Assembly: GCA_021776335.1 (NCBI GenBank)
Contig: JAJFGB010000002.1
Location: 1 to 57,223 of the forward strand
Length of the DNA stretch: 57,223 nucleotides
Direction: 5' to 3'
Source of the DNA: Hyphococcus sp.
Lineage (GTDB): Bacteria > Pseudomonadota > Alphaproteobacteria > Caulobacterales > Parvularculaceae
Shown: positions 46,310-54,914 of the stretch, piece after piece
Numbering within the stretch: the first letter of the stretch is position 1
How the letters are laid out: each line of letters opens with the position of its first letter
Notes under the pieces: generated by a model
Told to the model about the DNA's origin: nothing
Seen by the model: the letters and a program-made list of their open reading frames with translations, nothing else
The model's database searches: none
Made by a program: the position numbers and the translations under genes

Positions 46310-46330
46310 GAGAGGCGCCACATAGGCGTT

Positions 46331-46762
46331 ATGATCAGCGATCTCTATTCTGGCGGCATTCTCGACGCCGCCGCCGCAATTCCGGCGGCGGCGCGTCTTG
46401 ATACGCCGCAAGCCACCGCGACCAAGGTCAGCCGCGTCTGCGGGTCCGAAGTGGAAGTCGATATCTCTTTAAAGGACGGTGTGGTCGCAGAATTTGGTAT
46501 GGCGGCGCGCGCCTGTGCTTTGGGGCAGGCGTCGGCATCGATCGTCGCGCGCAATATTGTCGGTGTCAGAGCGGAAGAACTTTACCGTTTGCGCGAAGAG
46601 ATGTGCGCCATGTTGAAAGAGGGCGGGTCGCCGCCGATTGGCGAACGCTGGCAAGAACTGGCGATGCTGGCGCCGATCCGTGATTATCCGCAGCGCCACG
46701 CGTCGACGATGCTGGTGTTTGATGCGGTGTGTGATTGCCTTGATCAGATCGCAGCCAACTAA
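46331..46762 (+). CDS. NifU/IscU-like iron-sulfur cluster scaffold
   Basis: A 143-aa protein of the IscU N-terminal type. The first cluster cysteine lies in SRVCGSEVEVDISL and the second in ARACALGQASASIVA, the usual spacing. The third cysteine, found near the last helix of IscU, is replaced: the helix reads DYPQRHASTMLVFDAV. Similar proteins occur in Alphaproteobacteria as extra, uncharacterised scaffolds. The loss of a ligand may mean a different cluster or carrier role. It follows pirin by 21 bases and precedes a minus-strand regulator. Confidence 0.82.
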   Translation: MISDLYSGGILDAAAAIPAAARLDTPQATATKVSRVCGSEVEVDISLKDGVVAEFGMAARACALGQASASIVARNIVGVRAEELYRLREEMCAMLKEGGSPPIGERWQELAMLAPIRDYPQRHASTMLVFDAVCDCLDQIAAN

Positions 46763-46975
46763 TGGCGCTGCGACAAAATTATCCAGGTAACGATACGTAA
46801 CGCGTGCGTGATCTAACGGATCTGTAAATTTGTCGCCCTTGAAACCGGCGCGCCAGCCGCCATCTATGACTCAACAAAGGCGGACTTTCTCTCCCCCCTC
46901 GAAGGCCGCCAAGCGCCGCCCGCAGCTGGTTCCCCCCGCCAGCGCGGGCGCGCTTTCATCTGATACGGTTAACTT

Positions 46976-47914
46976 TTAAGCCGCCGCGGCCTCTTGCGCT
47001 TCGGAGGCGTCAACAGTCAACGCAGCCTCTTCTTTCAGCCATGCCGTAAATGCCTTCACCGCCGGTGACGACGATTTTGATGGCGGATGAACAATGGAGT
47101 AAGAAAAGTCCGTAGGCGTTGTTAAGTCAAATGGAATGACAAGGCGTGCGGCTTCAAGGTCGGCAAGCGCAAGCGCGGATTTTGCGAGCGCCACGCCCTT
47201 GCCCGCAACAGCGGCCTCAATTACCAGACTCGATTGATTGAATTTTAGTCCGCGCTCTCCCTGTTTGTGGCAGACGCCTGCCGCTTTCAGCCACATCGGC
47301 CAGGTCGGGCAGCTTTCGTCCTTGTCGGGGCTGGAATCATGCAGGAGCGTTTGGTGGACGAGGTCTTCAGGGGTCTTCAGCGGATGGTCGCCGGTCAAGA
47401 AATGGGGACTGCAGACCGGGACAATTTTCTCCGCCATTAAATGCTCTACAACGAGGCCCTGATAGCGACCGGCCCCGTAGCGAATGGCGAGATCAACATC
47501 TTCTACAGCGAAATCGACGACTTCCATGTCCGCCGACACCCAGACATCGATATCGGGATGGGCGGTCTGAAAACGATCCAGCCGAGGCACCAGCCACTTT
47601 GACGCCAGTGAAGGAGCCACAGAGACGGTGAGACGTCCGCTATCTGCTTTGGCGGAGAGAATGTTTCCTGCCTCGGCCAGCTTGTCGAAGCCTTCACGCA
47701 GAATGGGCAGGCTGGCCTGTGCCTCGTCGGTCAACAAAAGAGCGCGCTTTTGGCGCCGGAACACCGGCGTCTGCAGGAAGTCTTCCAGCGCTTTGATTTG
47801 CTGGCTGACCGCACCGGGGGTTACGTGCAATTCCTCGGCAGCTTTAGTGAAACTTAAGTGCCTCGCGGCGGCTTCGAAGACGCGCAAGGCATTTAGGGGT
47901 GGAATTCTCTTCAT
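46976..47914 (-). CDS. LysR-family regulator, GcvA-like
   Basis: A 312-aa regulator. The winged helix-turn-helix is LSFTKAAEELHVTPGAVSQQIKALE, preceded by the GcvA-type opening PPLNALRVFEAAARHLS. The periplasmic-binding-like effector domain follows from about residue 90. It is divergent from the cysG operon with 261 bases between the starts. A 23-bp perfect inverted repeat (47944-47966) lies 30 bases before its start, so it likely controls itself and perhaps the sulfite operon. The link to sulfur is from position only; GcvA-type proteins are not CysB. Confidence 0.92.
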   Translation of the reverse strand: MKRIPPLNALRVFEAAARHLSFTKAAEELHVTPGAVSQQIKALEDFLQTPVFRRQKRALLLTDEAQASLPILREGFDKLAEAGNILSAKADSGRLTVSVAPSLASKWLVPRLDRFQTAHPDIDVWVSADMEVVDFAVEDVDLAIRYGAGRYQGLVVEHLMAEKIVPVCSPHFLTGDHPLKTPEDLVHQTLLHDSSPDKDESCPTWPMWLKAAGVCHKQGERGLKFNQSSLVIEAAVAGKGVALAKSALALADLEAARLVIPFDLTTPTDFSYSIVHPPSKSSSPAVKAFTAWLKEEAALTVDASEAQEAAAA

Positions 47915-47943
47915 TTTAGGCTCTCTCCCGTAAATTCAGGTCT

Positions 47944-47966
47944 TATAGTAAGTAAGCAATACTATA
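47944..47966. promoter_or_regulatory. Probable LysR-type operator (7-bp inverted repeat)
   Basis: TATAGTA at 47944-47950 and TACTATA at 47960-47966 are a perfect inverted repeat with a 9-base spacer. It includes a T-N11-A core (T at 47949, A at 47961), the classic LysR footprint. It is 30 bases upstream of the regulator's ATG and about 210 bases before cysG. Confidence 0.65.
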
Positions 47967-48175
47967 TGACTTGACGTTGAACGCATATCACGTTCTCGCG
48001 ATCCTTCAAGAAGAAAATCTAAATTACCGTGCTAATCCCACAACTCGCGGTAATCGCTTAGTTTCCCTATACATACTGACAATATTTATCGATTGAGGGC
48101 GGTGAAGCTCTTCACTAGTTTCAAAATTCAAGAATTATCCATCAGAAAAACTATTCATCTTTAGAAAATCTAACA

Positions 48176-49579
48176 ATGAACCGATTTCCGCTATTTTTGG
48201 ACCTGAAGGACCGCTGGATCGTCATCGTTGGTGGTGGCGGCGCAGCCTTGCGAAAGGCGCGGCTGCTGGTTTCAGCGGGCGCGCGCCCGGTGCTTTTTGC
48301 GTCGGTCTTCGAAGCAGCGACGCGAACTGAACTCGAAGACCGGGCGGAATTAATTGAGCGGTTGCCACTGCGAGAGGATTTCACTGGGGCTGCACTGGCT
48401 TTTATCGCCATTGACGACGCCGAGGAAGCCGAGCGCCTGGCGACTATTGCCCGGCAAGCCGGGGCGCTTGTGAATGTCGTTGACAGGCCCTCGCTATGTG
48501 ATTTCACAACGCCCTCTATTATTGATCGCGGCCAGATCGCCATCGCCATTTCAACTGATGGTGGGGCGCCGGTGCTGGGGCGCAATTTGCGCGCCGATAT
48601 CGAAGCGCTGTTGCCATCACGCGCCGGCGAGCTCGCCGGGTTCGCGGCGCGATACCGTGAGGCTGTGAAATCGACATTCAGCGCTGCCGATCGCCGTGCT
48701 TTTTGGGAGCGCTTTTTCGACGGTCCGATCGCCGCGCGTGTTCTCGCTGGCGACGAGACAGGCGCCCATGAGGCGATGCTTGAAGCGATCAATCGCCCGC
48801 AGAACGATACGCAAACAGGCGTTGTTCATATTGTCGGCGCGGGGCCGGGCGATCCGGAGCTTTTGACACTCAAGGCTTTTCGTTTGATCCAGCGCGCTGA
48901 TGTCATTTTATATGACCGGCTCGTTGGTGATGAGATATTATCGCTCGCCCGTCGTGACGCTGACCGGTTTTATGTCGGCAAAGCCAAATCAAATCACGCC
49001 GTTCCCCAAGACGAGATTGAAGCACGGATGATTGCGCTGGCGCGCGAGGGCAAAAACGTTGTCCGCCTCAAGGGCGGCGATCCGTTTGTTTTTGGACGCG
49101 GCGGAGAGGAACTGGAAGCGCTGCGCGCTGCGGGCGTTCCTGCCTATGTTACGCCGGGCGTTACTGCGGCGACGGGATGTGCTGCCGCTGCAGGAATGGC
49201 GTTGACGCATCGCGATTATGCGCAAGCCGTTACATTCGTTACCGGCCATGCCAAGGGCGACGCCGACCCGGATATCGATTGGGCGGCGTTGGCGGCCCTT
49301 AAGAACACGCTTGTTGTCTATATGGGTGTCGGTAAAGCCGGTCGCATCGCGTCCAGCCTCCTCGCTCATGGCCGGTCTGGAGATACGCCTGTTGCGGTCA
49401 TCGAAAATGGCACCCTCACCAACCAGATTGTCGCCAAGGGCGCGCTTCAAAACCTTGAAGCTGTGATTGACGCCCATGGGATCAAAGGCCCCGCATTGCT
49501 TGTCATTGGTGAGGTCGCGGCGCTCGCCGACGGCGACACGCTTGGCGAATTGGCAACAGAGAACAGGAGGGTTGCATGA
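48176..49579 (+). CDS. cysG: Siroheme synthase (bifunctional uroporphyrinogen methyltransferase / precorrin-2 dehydrogenase-ferrochelatase)
   Basis: A 467-aa fusion like E. coli CysG. The N-terminal CysG(A)-type part has the NAD loop IVGGGGAALRKARLLVSAG. The C-terminal SUMT part has GAGPGDPELLTLKAFRLIQR, then RLKGGDPFVFGRGGEELEAL, the usual SAM-binding blocks. It makes siroheme for the CysI encoded three genes downstream. The first gene of the sulfite operon; its TGA overlaps the ATG of the DUF2849 gene. Confidence 0.95.
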   Translation: MNRFPLFLDLKDRWIVIVGGGGAALRKARLLVSAGARPVLFASVFEAATRTELEDRAELIERLPLREDFTGAALAFIAIDDAEEAERLATIARQAGALVNVVDRPSLCDFTTPSIIDRGQIAIAISTDGGAPVLGRNLRADIEALLPSRAGELAGFAARYREAVKSTFSAADRRAFWERFFDGPIAARVLAGDETGAHEAMLEAINRPQNDTQTGVVHIVGAGPGDPELLTLKAFRLIQRADVILYDRLVGDEILSLARRDADRFYVGKAKSNHAVPQDEIEARMIALAREGKNVVRLKGGDPFVFGRGGEELEALRAAGVPAYVTPGVTAATGCAAAAGMALTHRDYAQAVTFVTGHAKGDADPDIDWAALAALKNTLVVYMGVGKAGRIASSLLAHGRSGDTPVAVIENGTLTNQIVAKGALQNLEAVIDAHGIKGPALLVIGEVAALADGDTLGELATENRRVA

Positions 49580-49863
49580 AAGCGATAACTGCAAATGCAC
49601 TGCAGGACGGCGCTGTTGTTTATCTTGGCGATGATGATCAATGGACGCCGCATCTTTCGAGCGCCGCGCGCTTTGAAGATGGCGATGCGAAAGATGTTCT
49701 CGCCGCCGCATGTTCACGGATCGAGGAAATTACCGAAGCCTATCTCATTTCTGTTGATGACAGCGGCGCCATCATTGGCCGGGAAACAATTCGGGAAACA
49801 ATTCGCAAGGGCGGGCCGACGGTGCGCCTTGATCTTGGGCTTCAGGCGGAGAGTTGTGGATGA
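49576..49863 (+). CDS. DUF2849 family protein of the sulfite operon
   Basis: A 95-aa protein. DUF2849 is almost always found between cysG and cysI in Alphaproteobacteria; its role is unknown. Here the N-terminus AVVYLGDDDQWTPHLSSAA and the middle EITEAYLISVDDSGAIIGRE match the family. Near the end a perfect tandem repeat (GGGAAACAATTC twice, about 49782-49805) gives the amino-acid repeat ETIRETIR, probably a recent slippage. It overlaps both neighbours by four bases (ATGA). Confidence 0.9.
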   Translation: MKAITANALQDGAVVYLGDDDQWTPHLSSAARFEDGDAKDVLAAACSRIEEITEAYLISVDDSGAIIGRETIRETIRKGGPTVRLDLGLQAESCG

Positions 49864-50474
49864 GCGGCAAGCTTAAACTTTATGGCGATCCGATCAGCGG
49901 CAATTGTTTAAAGGCAAAATGGACCGCCGATTGCCTTGGCCTCGACTATGAGTGGGTTCCCCTTGATATTCTTAAGGGTGAAACGCGTACGGATGAGTTC
50001 CTGAAAATTAATCCTTTTGGTCAAATTCCGACGGCCGTATTGCCAGACGGGCGCGTATTAACACAATCAAATGCAATTATGGTTCACTTGGCGGAATCCG
50101 CGGCCGGCGGTTTGCTGCCAAGCGACCCTTATGATCGCGCCCAGGTTTTTAAGTGGCTATTTTGGGAGCAAAACTCCCACGAGCCCTACATTGCAGGGCG
50201 ACGTTTTCGCAAAGCCTATCTTGGTCACGACGATGCGAAAATCGATGCGGAGTGGTTGCCGCGCGGCAATGCAGCGCTCGCCTTGATGGAAGGCGCGTTG
50301 CTTAAAACAGACTTTCTGACGGGCGCAGAACTGACACTCGCGGATATTTGCCTCGTTGCCTACACGCGCGTTGCTCATGAGGGCGGTTTTGAGCTTGCCG
50401 AATTTCCGGCGGTGCGGGCCTGGGTCAAACAGGTCGAGCGCTCGCTCGGATTAGAACCGGCGGAGGCCGCCTGA
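49860..50474 (+). CDS. Glutathione S-transferase inside the sulfite reduction operon
   Basis: A 204-aa cytosolic GST. The N-terminal thioredoxin-like domain has KLYGDPISGNCLKAKWTAD and NPFGQIPTAVLPDGRVLTQS; the cis-proline is present and the glutathione-binding motif is QS rather than ES. The C-terminal helical domain has LTGAELTLADICLVAYTRV, the N-capping box. Start ATG 49860 overlaps the DUF2849 stop (ATGA) and its own stop overlaps cysI (TGATG). Such tight coupling to sulfite reduction is unusual and suggests a role with sulfite or thiol intermediates, but this is inference. Confidence 0.92.
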   Translation: MSGKLKLYGDPISGNCLKAKWTADCLGLDYEWVPLDILKGETRTDEFLKINPFGQIPTAVLPDGRVLTQSNAIMVHLAESAAGGLLPSDPYDRAQVFKWLFWEQNSHEPYIAGRRFRKAYLGHDDAKIDAEWLPRGNAALALMEGALLKTDFLTGAELTLADICLVAYTRVAHEGGFELAEFPAVRAWVKQVERSLGLEPAEAA

Positions 50475-52129
50475 TGTATCGTTATGATGAATTCGACGCG
50501 ACGATGGTCGCTGAGCGGGCGGCGCAGTTCCGTGGTCAGGTGGCGCGCCGTCTTTCCGGCGAATTGTCCGAAGATGAATTCAAGCCGCTGCGCTTAATGA
50601 ACGGTCTGTACCTGCAGCTCCACGCCTACATGCTGCGCGTCGCCATTCCCTACGGTACATTTTCATCGCGGCAGATGCGCCGCCTCGCGCACGCCGCTCG
50701 TAAATATGATAAAGGCTACGGTCATTTCACGACGCGCCAGAATATTCAATATAACTGGCCAGCGCTGGTTGATGTGCCAGACCTTCTCGATGATCTTGCC
50801 GAAGTTGAAATGCACGCCATTCAGACTTCGGGCAATTGCATTCGCAATGTCACCTCGGATCAATATGCCGGGGCGGCGGCTGACGAAGTTGAAGATCCAC
50901 GGCCCTGGTGCGAAATTATCCGTCAGTGGTCGACCTTTCATCCGGAATTTTCATTCCTGCCGCGCAAGTTCAAGATTGCCGTAACGGCGTCGGATAATGA
51001 TCGCGCTGCTGTACGGGTCCATGATATCGGCTTGCGTCTTCATAAAAACGAAGCTGGCGAAACTGGCTTCGAAGTGATTGTCGGTGGTGGGCTTGGTCGA
51101 ACCCCTTATGTTGGACACACGATCCGTGATTTTCTGCCTAAAGAACATCTGCTCTCTTATCTTGAGGCAGTTTTGCGCGTTTATAATCTCGAGGGTCGCC
51201 GGGATAATATGTACAAAGCGCGCATCAAGATTTTAGTGAATGCTGAAGGCGCTGACCACTTCCGGGAGATGGTCGAGGAGGAATGGGCGCAGGTCAACCA
51301 GCCTGGCATTGACCTGCCGCGCGAGGAAGTCGATCGGATTCACGATTATTTCGAGGCGCCGGCATTTGAAACATTGCCTGCGAACAGCACAACACTCGAG
51401 GAGCGGCGCGCAACCAATAGAGAATTTGCCCGTTGGTTGCGGGTTAATACAGTGGCGCACAAGGCGCCAGGCTACGCCATCGTCAATATTTCATTGAAGC
51501 CTATCGGCGGTATTCCCGGCGATATTTCAGACACGCAGATGGAGGCTGTCGCTGACCTTGCGGAGCAATTTTCTTTCGATGAAATTCGCGCAACCCATGA
51601 GCAAAATCTGGTTCTGCCTCATATTCGCAAGGATGATCTCTATGGGGTGTGGGCGGCGCTGAAAGCTGCTGGTCTCGCCACCGCGAATATAGGGCTTGTC
51701 AGCGATATTATTGCCTGCCCGGGCCTCGATTACTGCACGCTTGCCAACACGCGGTCGATCCCGATTGCGCAGCGTATTTCCGAGCGCCTCGCCGATCTGG
51801 ATGAACAAGAAGCGCTGGGCGAACTCAAGGTAAAAATATCTGGCTGCATTAATGCCTGCGGCCATCATCATGTGGGTCATATCGGTATTCTCGGTGTCGA
51901 TAAAAAAGGCGAGGAATTTTACCAGGTCACGCTTGGCGGCTCGGCGGCTGAAGATGCGTCAATCGGTGAGATTGTCGGCCGCGGGCTTTCGTCCGGTGAC
52001 GTTGTCGATGCCGTGGAAAAACTTGTCGAATTTTACAAAAAAGAACGCAAAGACGGAGAGCGGTTTTTAGACGTCTACAGACGTTTGGGCGCCGATCCGT
52101 TCAAGGAGGCTCTTTATGAAGCTGCTTAA
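50474..52129 (+). CDS. cysI: Sulfite reductase hemoprotein (nitrite/sulfite reductase family)
   Basis: A 551-aa siroheme/4Fe-4S enzyme reducing sulfite to sulfide. The cluster motifs are IIACPGLDYCTL and KISGCINACGHHHVGHI, with four cysteines in CxxxxxC and CxxxC spacing. KGYGHFTTRQNIQYNWPAL is the first-half siroheme motif. No flavoprotein CysJ is in the operon, so ferredoxin is the likely donor. It begins within the GST stop codon, and its tail overlaps the DUF934 start by 14 bases. AAGGAGG for the next gene lies inside its end. Confidence 0.95.
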   Translation: MYRYDEFDATMVAERAAQFRGQVARRLSGELSEDEFKPLRLMNGLYLQLHAYMLRVAIPYGTFSSRQMRRLAHAARKYDKGYGHFTTRQNIQYNWPALVDVPDLLDDLAEVEMHAIQTSGNCIRNVTSDQYAGAAADEVEDPRPWCEIIRQWSTFHPEFSFLPRKFKIAVTASDNDRAAVRVHDIGLRLHKNEAGETGFEVIVGGGLGRTPYVGHTIRDFLPKEHLLSYLEAVLRVYNLEGRRDNMYKARIKILVNAEGADHFREMVEEEWAQVNQPGIDLPREEVDRIHDYFEAPAFETLPANSTTLEERRATNREFARWLRVNTVAHKAPGYAIVNISLKPIGGIPGDISDTQMEAVADLAEQFSFDEIRATHEQNLVLPHIRKDDLYGVWAALKAAGLATANIGLVSDIIACPGLDYCTLANTRSIPIAQRISERLADLDEQEALGELKVKISGCINACGHHHVGHIGILGVDKKGEEFYQVTLGGSAAEDASIGEIVGRGLSSGDVVDAVEKLVEFYKKERKDGERFLDVYRRLGADPFKEALYEAA

Positions 52130-52574
52130 ATTATCAAATGGGCGGATTTCGCCAGCGCTCGAAGCGTCCTTGCAAGAGGTTTCGCTCAGCGAATGGCGGG
52201 AAAATCCGACTGCTCATGCTGATGCGACGGCGCTGGTGATCTCTAACGATGCGTCACTTGTCGATATCGCCCAGGACATAAGCGGATTTGATGTGATCAT
52301 CCTTGAGTTTCCGCAATTCAAGGATGGACGGGCCTACTCTCAGGCGCGGCTCCTTCGCGAACGCCTCAGCTATACCGGAGAAATTCGTGCGCGCGGCGGT
52401 GTTTTGCGCGATCAGCTTTTGTTCATGACGCGCTGTGGATTTAACGCTTTTGAGTTTGATGATGTGGGTGCGGCCGAAGAAGCGCTGCGTGAATTTACCT
52501 TCGCCTATCAGCCGGCTGCAGATAGTGCCGCGCCGATCTGGCGTCAGCGCCTTGCCCACGCCAGAGCGGCTTAA
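52116..52574 (+). CDS. DUF934 family protein of the sulfite operon
   Basis: A 152-aa protein. The family signature is FDVIILEFPQFKDGRAYSQA, then LLRERLSYTGEIRARGGVLR, DQLLFMTRCGFNAFEF. DUF934 proteins occur next to cysI and cysH in most Alphaproteobacteria and probably help electron transfer or assembly; no biochemistry is assigned. It starts inside the cysI gene and ends 11 bases before the cysH start. Confidence 0.94.
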   Translation: MKLLKLSNGRISPALEASLQEVSLSEWRENPTAHADATALVISNDASLVDIAQDISGFDVIILEFPQFKDGRAYSQARLLRERLSYTGEIRARGGVLRDQLLFMTRCGFNAFEFDDVGAAEEALREFTFAYQPAADSAAPIWRQRLAHARAA

Positions 52575-52585
52575 GGAACAGATTG

Positions 52586-53326
52586 ATGACAATATCTGTC
52601 GCAGCGCGCGTCGATAAAAATATTGCGTTTGATGAAAGCAACGCGCTCGAAGTGCGGGCACGTCGTCTCGCCATGCGGTTTAGTGATTCTGAGGCGCGCG
52701 ATATTCTTCGCCATGCGATCAAGACGGAGTTTCCAGGGCGGATTGCACTGGTCTCTTCTTTCGGGGCGGAATCTGCTGCGCTTCTTCATCTCGTTGCGGA
52801 AATCGATCCGGCGACGCCGGTGATCTTTCTGGAAACAGGCAAACATTTTGCGCAAACCATCAGCTATCGAAAGAAGCTGGCTGACCGTCTTGGCCTTACG
52901 GATGTGCGCGACATCGCACCGGCTGCCGAGGCCATTGCGGAGAGCGATCCCGGCGGTGATTTGTGGAAGCACGACGCGGATGCTTGCTGCACCTTGCGCA
53001 AGGTTGAACCCTTATCAGGCGCCCTTGGCGAATTTGACGCCTGGATTACGGGCCGAAAGCAGTTTCACGGGGGTGGGCGATTGCTGCTGCCGGCGTTCGA
53101 AGCGGCCGCCGCTCATATCAAGGTCAATCCATTGATCCGGTGGTCGAAGGACGACATCGCTGATTATGCCGAGGCAAATGACCTGCCGGCGCATCCGCTG
53201 GTGGCGCAGGGCTATCCGTCCATTGGTTGCTGGCCGTGCACGCACCCGGTTGCAGAGGGTGACGACAGTCGCGCTGGACGCTGGCGTGGCGCGGCCAAGA
53301 CCGAGTGCGGCATTCACGGGCAATAG
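52586..53326 (+). CDS. cysH: Phosphoadenylyl/adenylyl-sulfate reductase
   Basis: A 246-aa PAPS/APS reductase. The N-type PP-loop motif is LVSSFGAESAALLHLVAEID. The paired cysteines in DADACCTLRKVEPL and the CWPC near the end (SIGCWPCTHPV) form the four-cysteine 4Fe-4S site. This marks the APS-type (plant/bacterial CysH) reductase, which reduces APS directly. The C-terminal catalytic cysteine is in AAKTECGIHGQ. ATG 52586 has AAGGA 8 bases upstream; a TTG one codon earlier is not needed. It closes the operon, and the next gene runs the opposite way. Confidence 0.95.
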   Translation: MTISVAARVDKNIAFDESNALEVRARRLAMRFSDSEARDILRHAIKTEFPGRIALVSSFGAESAALLHLVAEIDPATPVIFLETGKHFAQTISYRKKLADRLGLTDVRDIAPAAEAIAESDPGGDLWKHDADACCTLRKVEPLSGALGEFDAWITGRKQFHGGGRLLLPAFEAAAAHIKVNPLIRWSKDDIADYAEANDLPAHPLVAQGYPSIGCWPCTHPVAEGDDSRAGRWRGAAKTECGIHGQ

Positions 53327-53329
53327 CGG

Positions 53330-54184
53330 TTAATCGATTTTGCGCAAAAAAACTTCAAGGGCGTCCCACGCCGCGGGCTCAGTCATCATCGGCGCATGGC
53401 CAATACGCGGCACTTCGCAATAATTGAAATTCCCGTGGACGCCGCGCATGCGGTCAACGATATCCAACGACAATAGATCGCTGAGGGCGCCGCGAATAAC
53501 CAGCGTCGGCTTGTTTTTCAGGCTTGCAAAAGCCGGCCAAAGGTCTGGCGCCGGCCCGTTCTCCGAAAGGCCGCGTGCGATGTTTGGATCATAATCAAGC
53601 ACCCATTTGCGGTTGTCAGTCTGGCAAAATGTACGGCGTGCGAAAATAATCCAATCATCATCCGTGGCGTCAGGAAAAGCGACATTGTTGATGCTGCGGA
53701 TGCGTGATGCGGCCTCTTCGATGGTATCCGCAGGCTCGCTGCTTTTGCCCACATAAGAAGCGATACGGACGAGACCTTCCGGGGCGAGTTCAGGGCCGAC
53801 ATCATTGATGATGGCGGCTTTGACACGCTCGGGCGCGGTTTCGCTGGTCAACATGGTGACGATGCCGCCAAGTGACGTGCCAACAAACACCGCCTCGCGC
53901 CAATTCATCTCGTCAAGCGCGAGCAATATGTCGCTGCGATAAGTAACGGGATGATAGTTCCGATAATCGGGGTCATAATCCGAAGCCCCCCGCCCCCTCA
54001 GGCTCATCACCAATACATCGCGCCCTGTCGCTGCGATCTTTGGGGCAAGTTCTTCAAAATCAGCCGCATTGCGCGTCAGGCCTGGAATGCAAATTACTGG
54101 TGTTTTGTCGCCGCCACGGTAGTGCCGTGCACGCATGGCAATACCTTGTGCAACGTCAAAAGTGCACTCGCGATAATCAACCAT
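53330..54184 (-). CDS. Alpha/beta hydrolase
   Basis: A 284-aa hydrolase with nucleophile motif VGTSLGGIVTM (GxSxG), an oxyanion-hole block CIPGLTRNAADFEELAP, and a histidine in VPRIGHAPMMTEP near the end. The fold is complete. Substrate is unknown; it could be an esterase or C-C hydrolase. ATG 54184. It lies 22 bases after the exported-protein gene on the same strand and could be co-transcribed. Confidence 0.9.
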   Translation of the reverse strand: MVDYRECTFDVAQGIAMRARHYRGGDKTPVICIPGLTRNAADFEELAPKIAATGRDVLVMSLRGRGASDYDPDYRNYHPVTYRSDILLALDEMNWREAVFVGTSLGGIVTMLTSETAPERVKAAIINDVGPELAPEGLVRIASYVGKSSEPADTIEEAASRIRSINNVAFPDATDDDWIIFARRTFCQTDNRKWVLDYDPNIARGLSENGPAPDLWPAFASLKNKPTLVIRGALSDLLSLDIVDRMRGVHGNFNYCEVPRIGHAPMMTEPAAWDALEVFLRKID

Positions 54185-54206
54185 AAAGGCCCCTTGCGGG
54201 CGACAA

Positions 54207-54806
54207 TTATTCGATACGGCGCACGCGGATTGTTCGGCCGAGTTCTTTTACGGTAAGCAAATAATTTCCGAATGTAGAGCGTTTGACTTTTGCCGTGTAT
54301 AATTTTTCTTTTCTGGAAAATACCAAACGCTTGCTGTCGGAATTTAGCTGGCGCCAGATTTGGCCATTTTCCAGTGTTACGGTAACTTTGCCGTATTGAT
54401 TAACGCTGAATTCCGCAACCTTGGCGGTGATTTGTTTTAAGCGTTTTTCGTCCCGCTTTTTGATGTTCTCCGGCAGATATTCGCCGCCAAAATCCTGGGG
54501 TGTTTCGGCGACCAATGGATCGTCATCTTGTTTGTTTTTTCGTCCGCCGAGACCAAAGAATGTGCGTTCTTCGCGTTTCTTTTCTTCGATCGCTTCTTCG
54601 CGGACGATACGTGTCACCACCAGCGTCTCGGTTGCTGCGTCAAGACAGGCCAGTCGCTCCAAATCGTCCGTTATGTCCCGGCATGCGATTGCGGCGTCGA
54701 CTGCCTGGGCTTCAGACGGCTGTGCGCTGGCGATGGAAAGGGCGCCGGCGCAAAATGCCGCGATGGCGCCGGCCGGAACGACAACACTGCGAAAAAACTT
54801 ATTCAT
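54207..54806 (-). CDS. Exported protein of unknown function
   Basis: A 199-aa protein with a signal peptide (MNKFFRSVVVPAGAIAAFCA, likely cleaved near SIASAQ). The next segment, AIACRDITDDLERLACLDA, has the two-cysteine pattern seen in several small periplasmic proteins of Alphaproteobacteria ('C-x-x-I-x-D-x-x-R-L-x-C-x-D'). A charged middle region and a beta-rich C-terminus (GKVTVTLENGQIWRQLNSD) follow. The family could not be named. It faces the TPR/oxygenase gene at 54915. Confidence 0.75.
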   Translation of the reverse strand: MNKFFRSVVVPAGAIAAFCAGALSIASAQPSEAQAVDAAIACRDITDDLERLACLDAATETLVVTRIVREEAIEEKKREERTFFGLGGRKNKQDDDPLVAETPQDFGGEYLPENIKKRDEKRLKQITAKVAEFSVNQYGKVTVTLENGQIWRQLNSDSKRLVFSRKEKLYTAKVKRSTFGNYLLTVKELGRTIRVRRIE

Positions 54807-54914
54807 AATAACCCCTTAAGACTTCAGCGCCTTTGACTTGCGCCAATTACACACGGTGACCTCCAGCCCGTCAACATGATATGCTTTTGTCAGGCAAAAC
54901 GGGATTTGGATATT

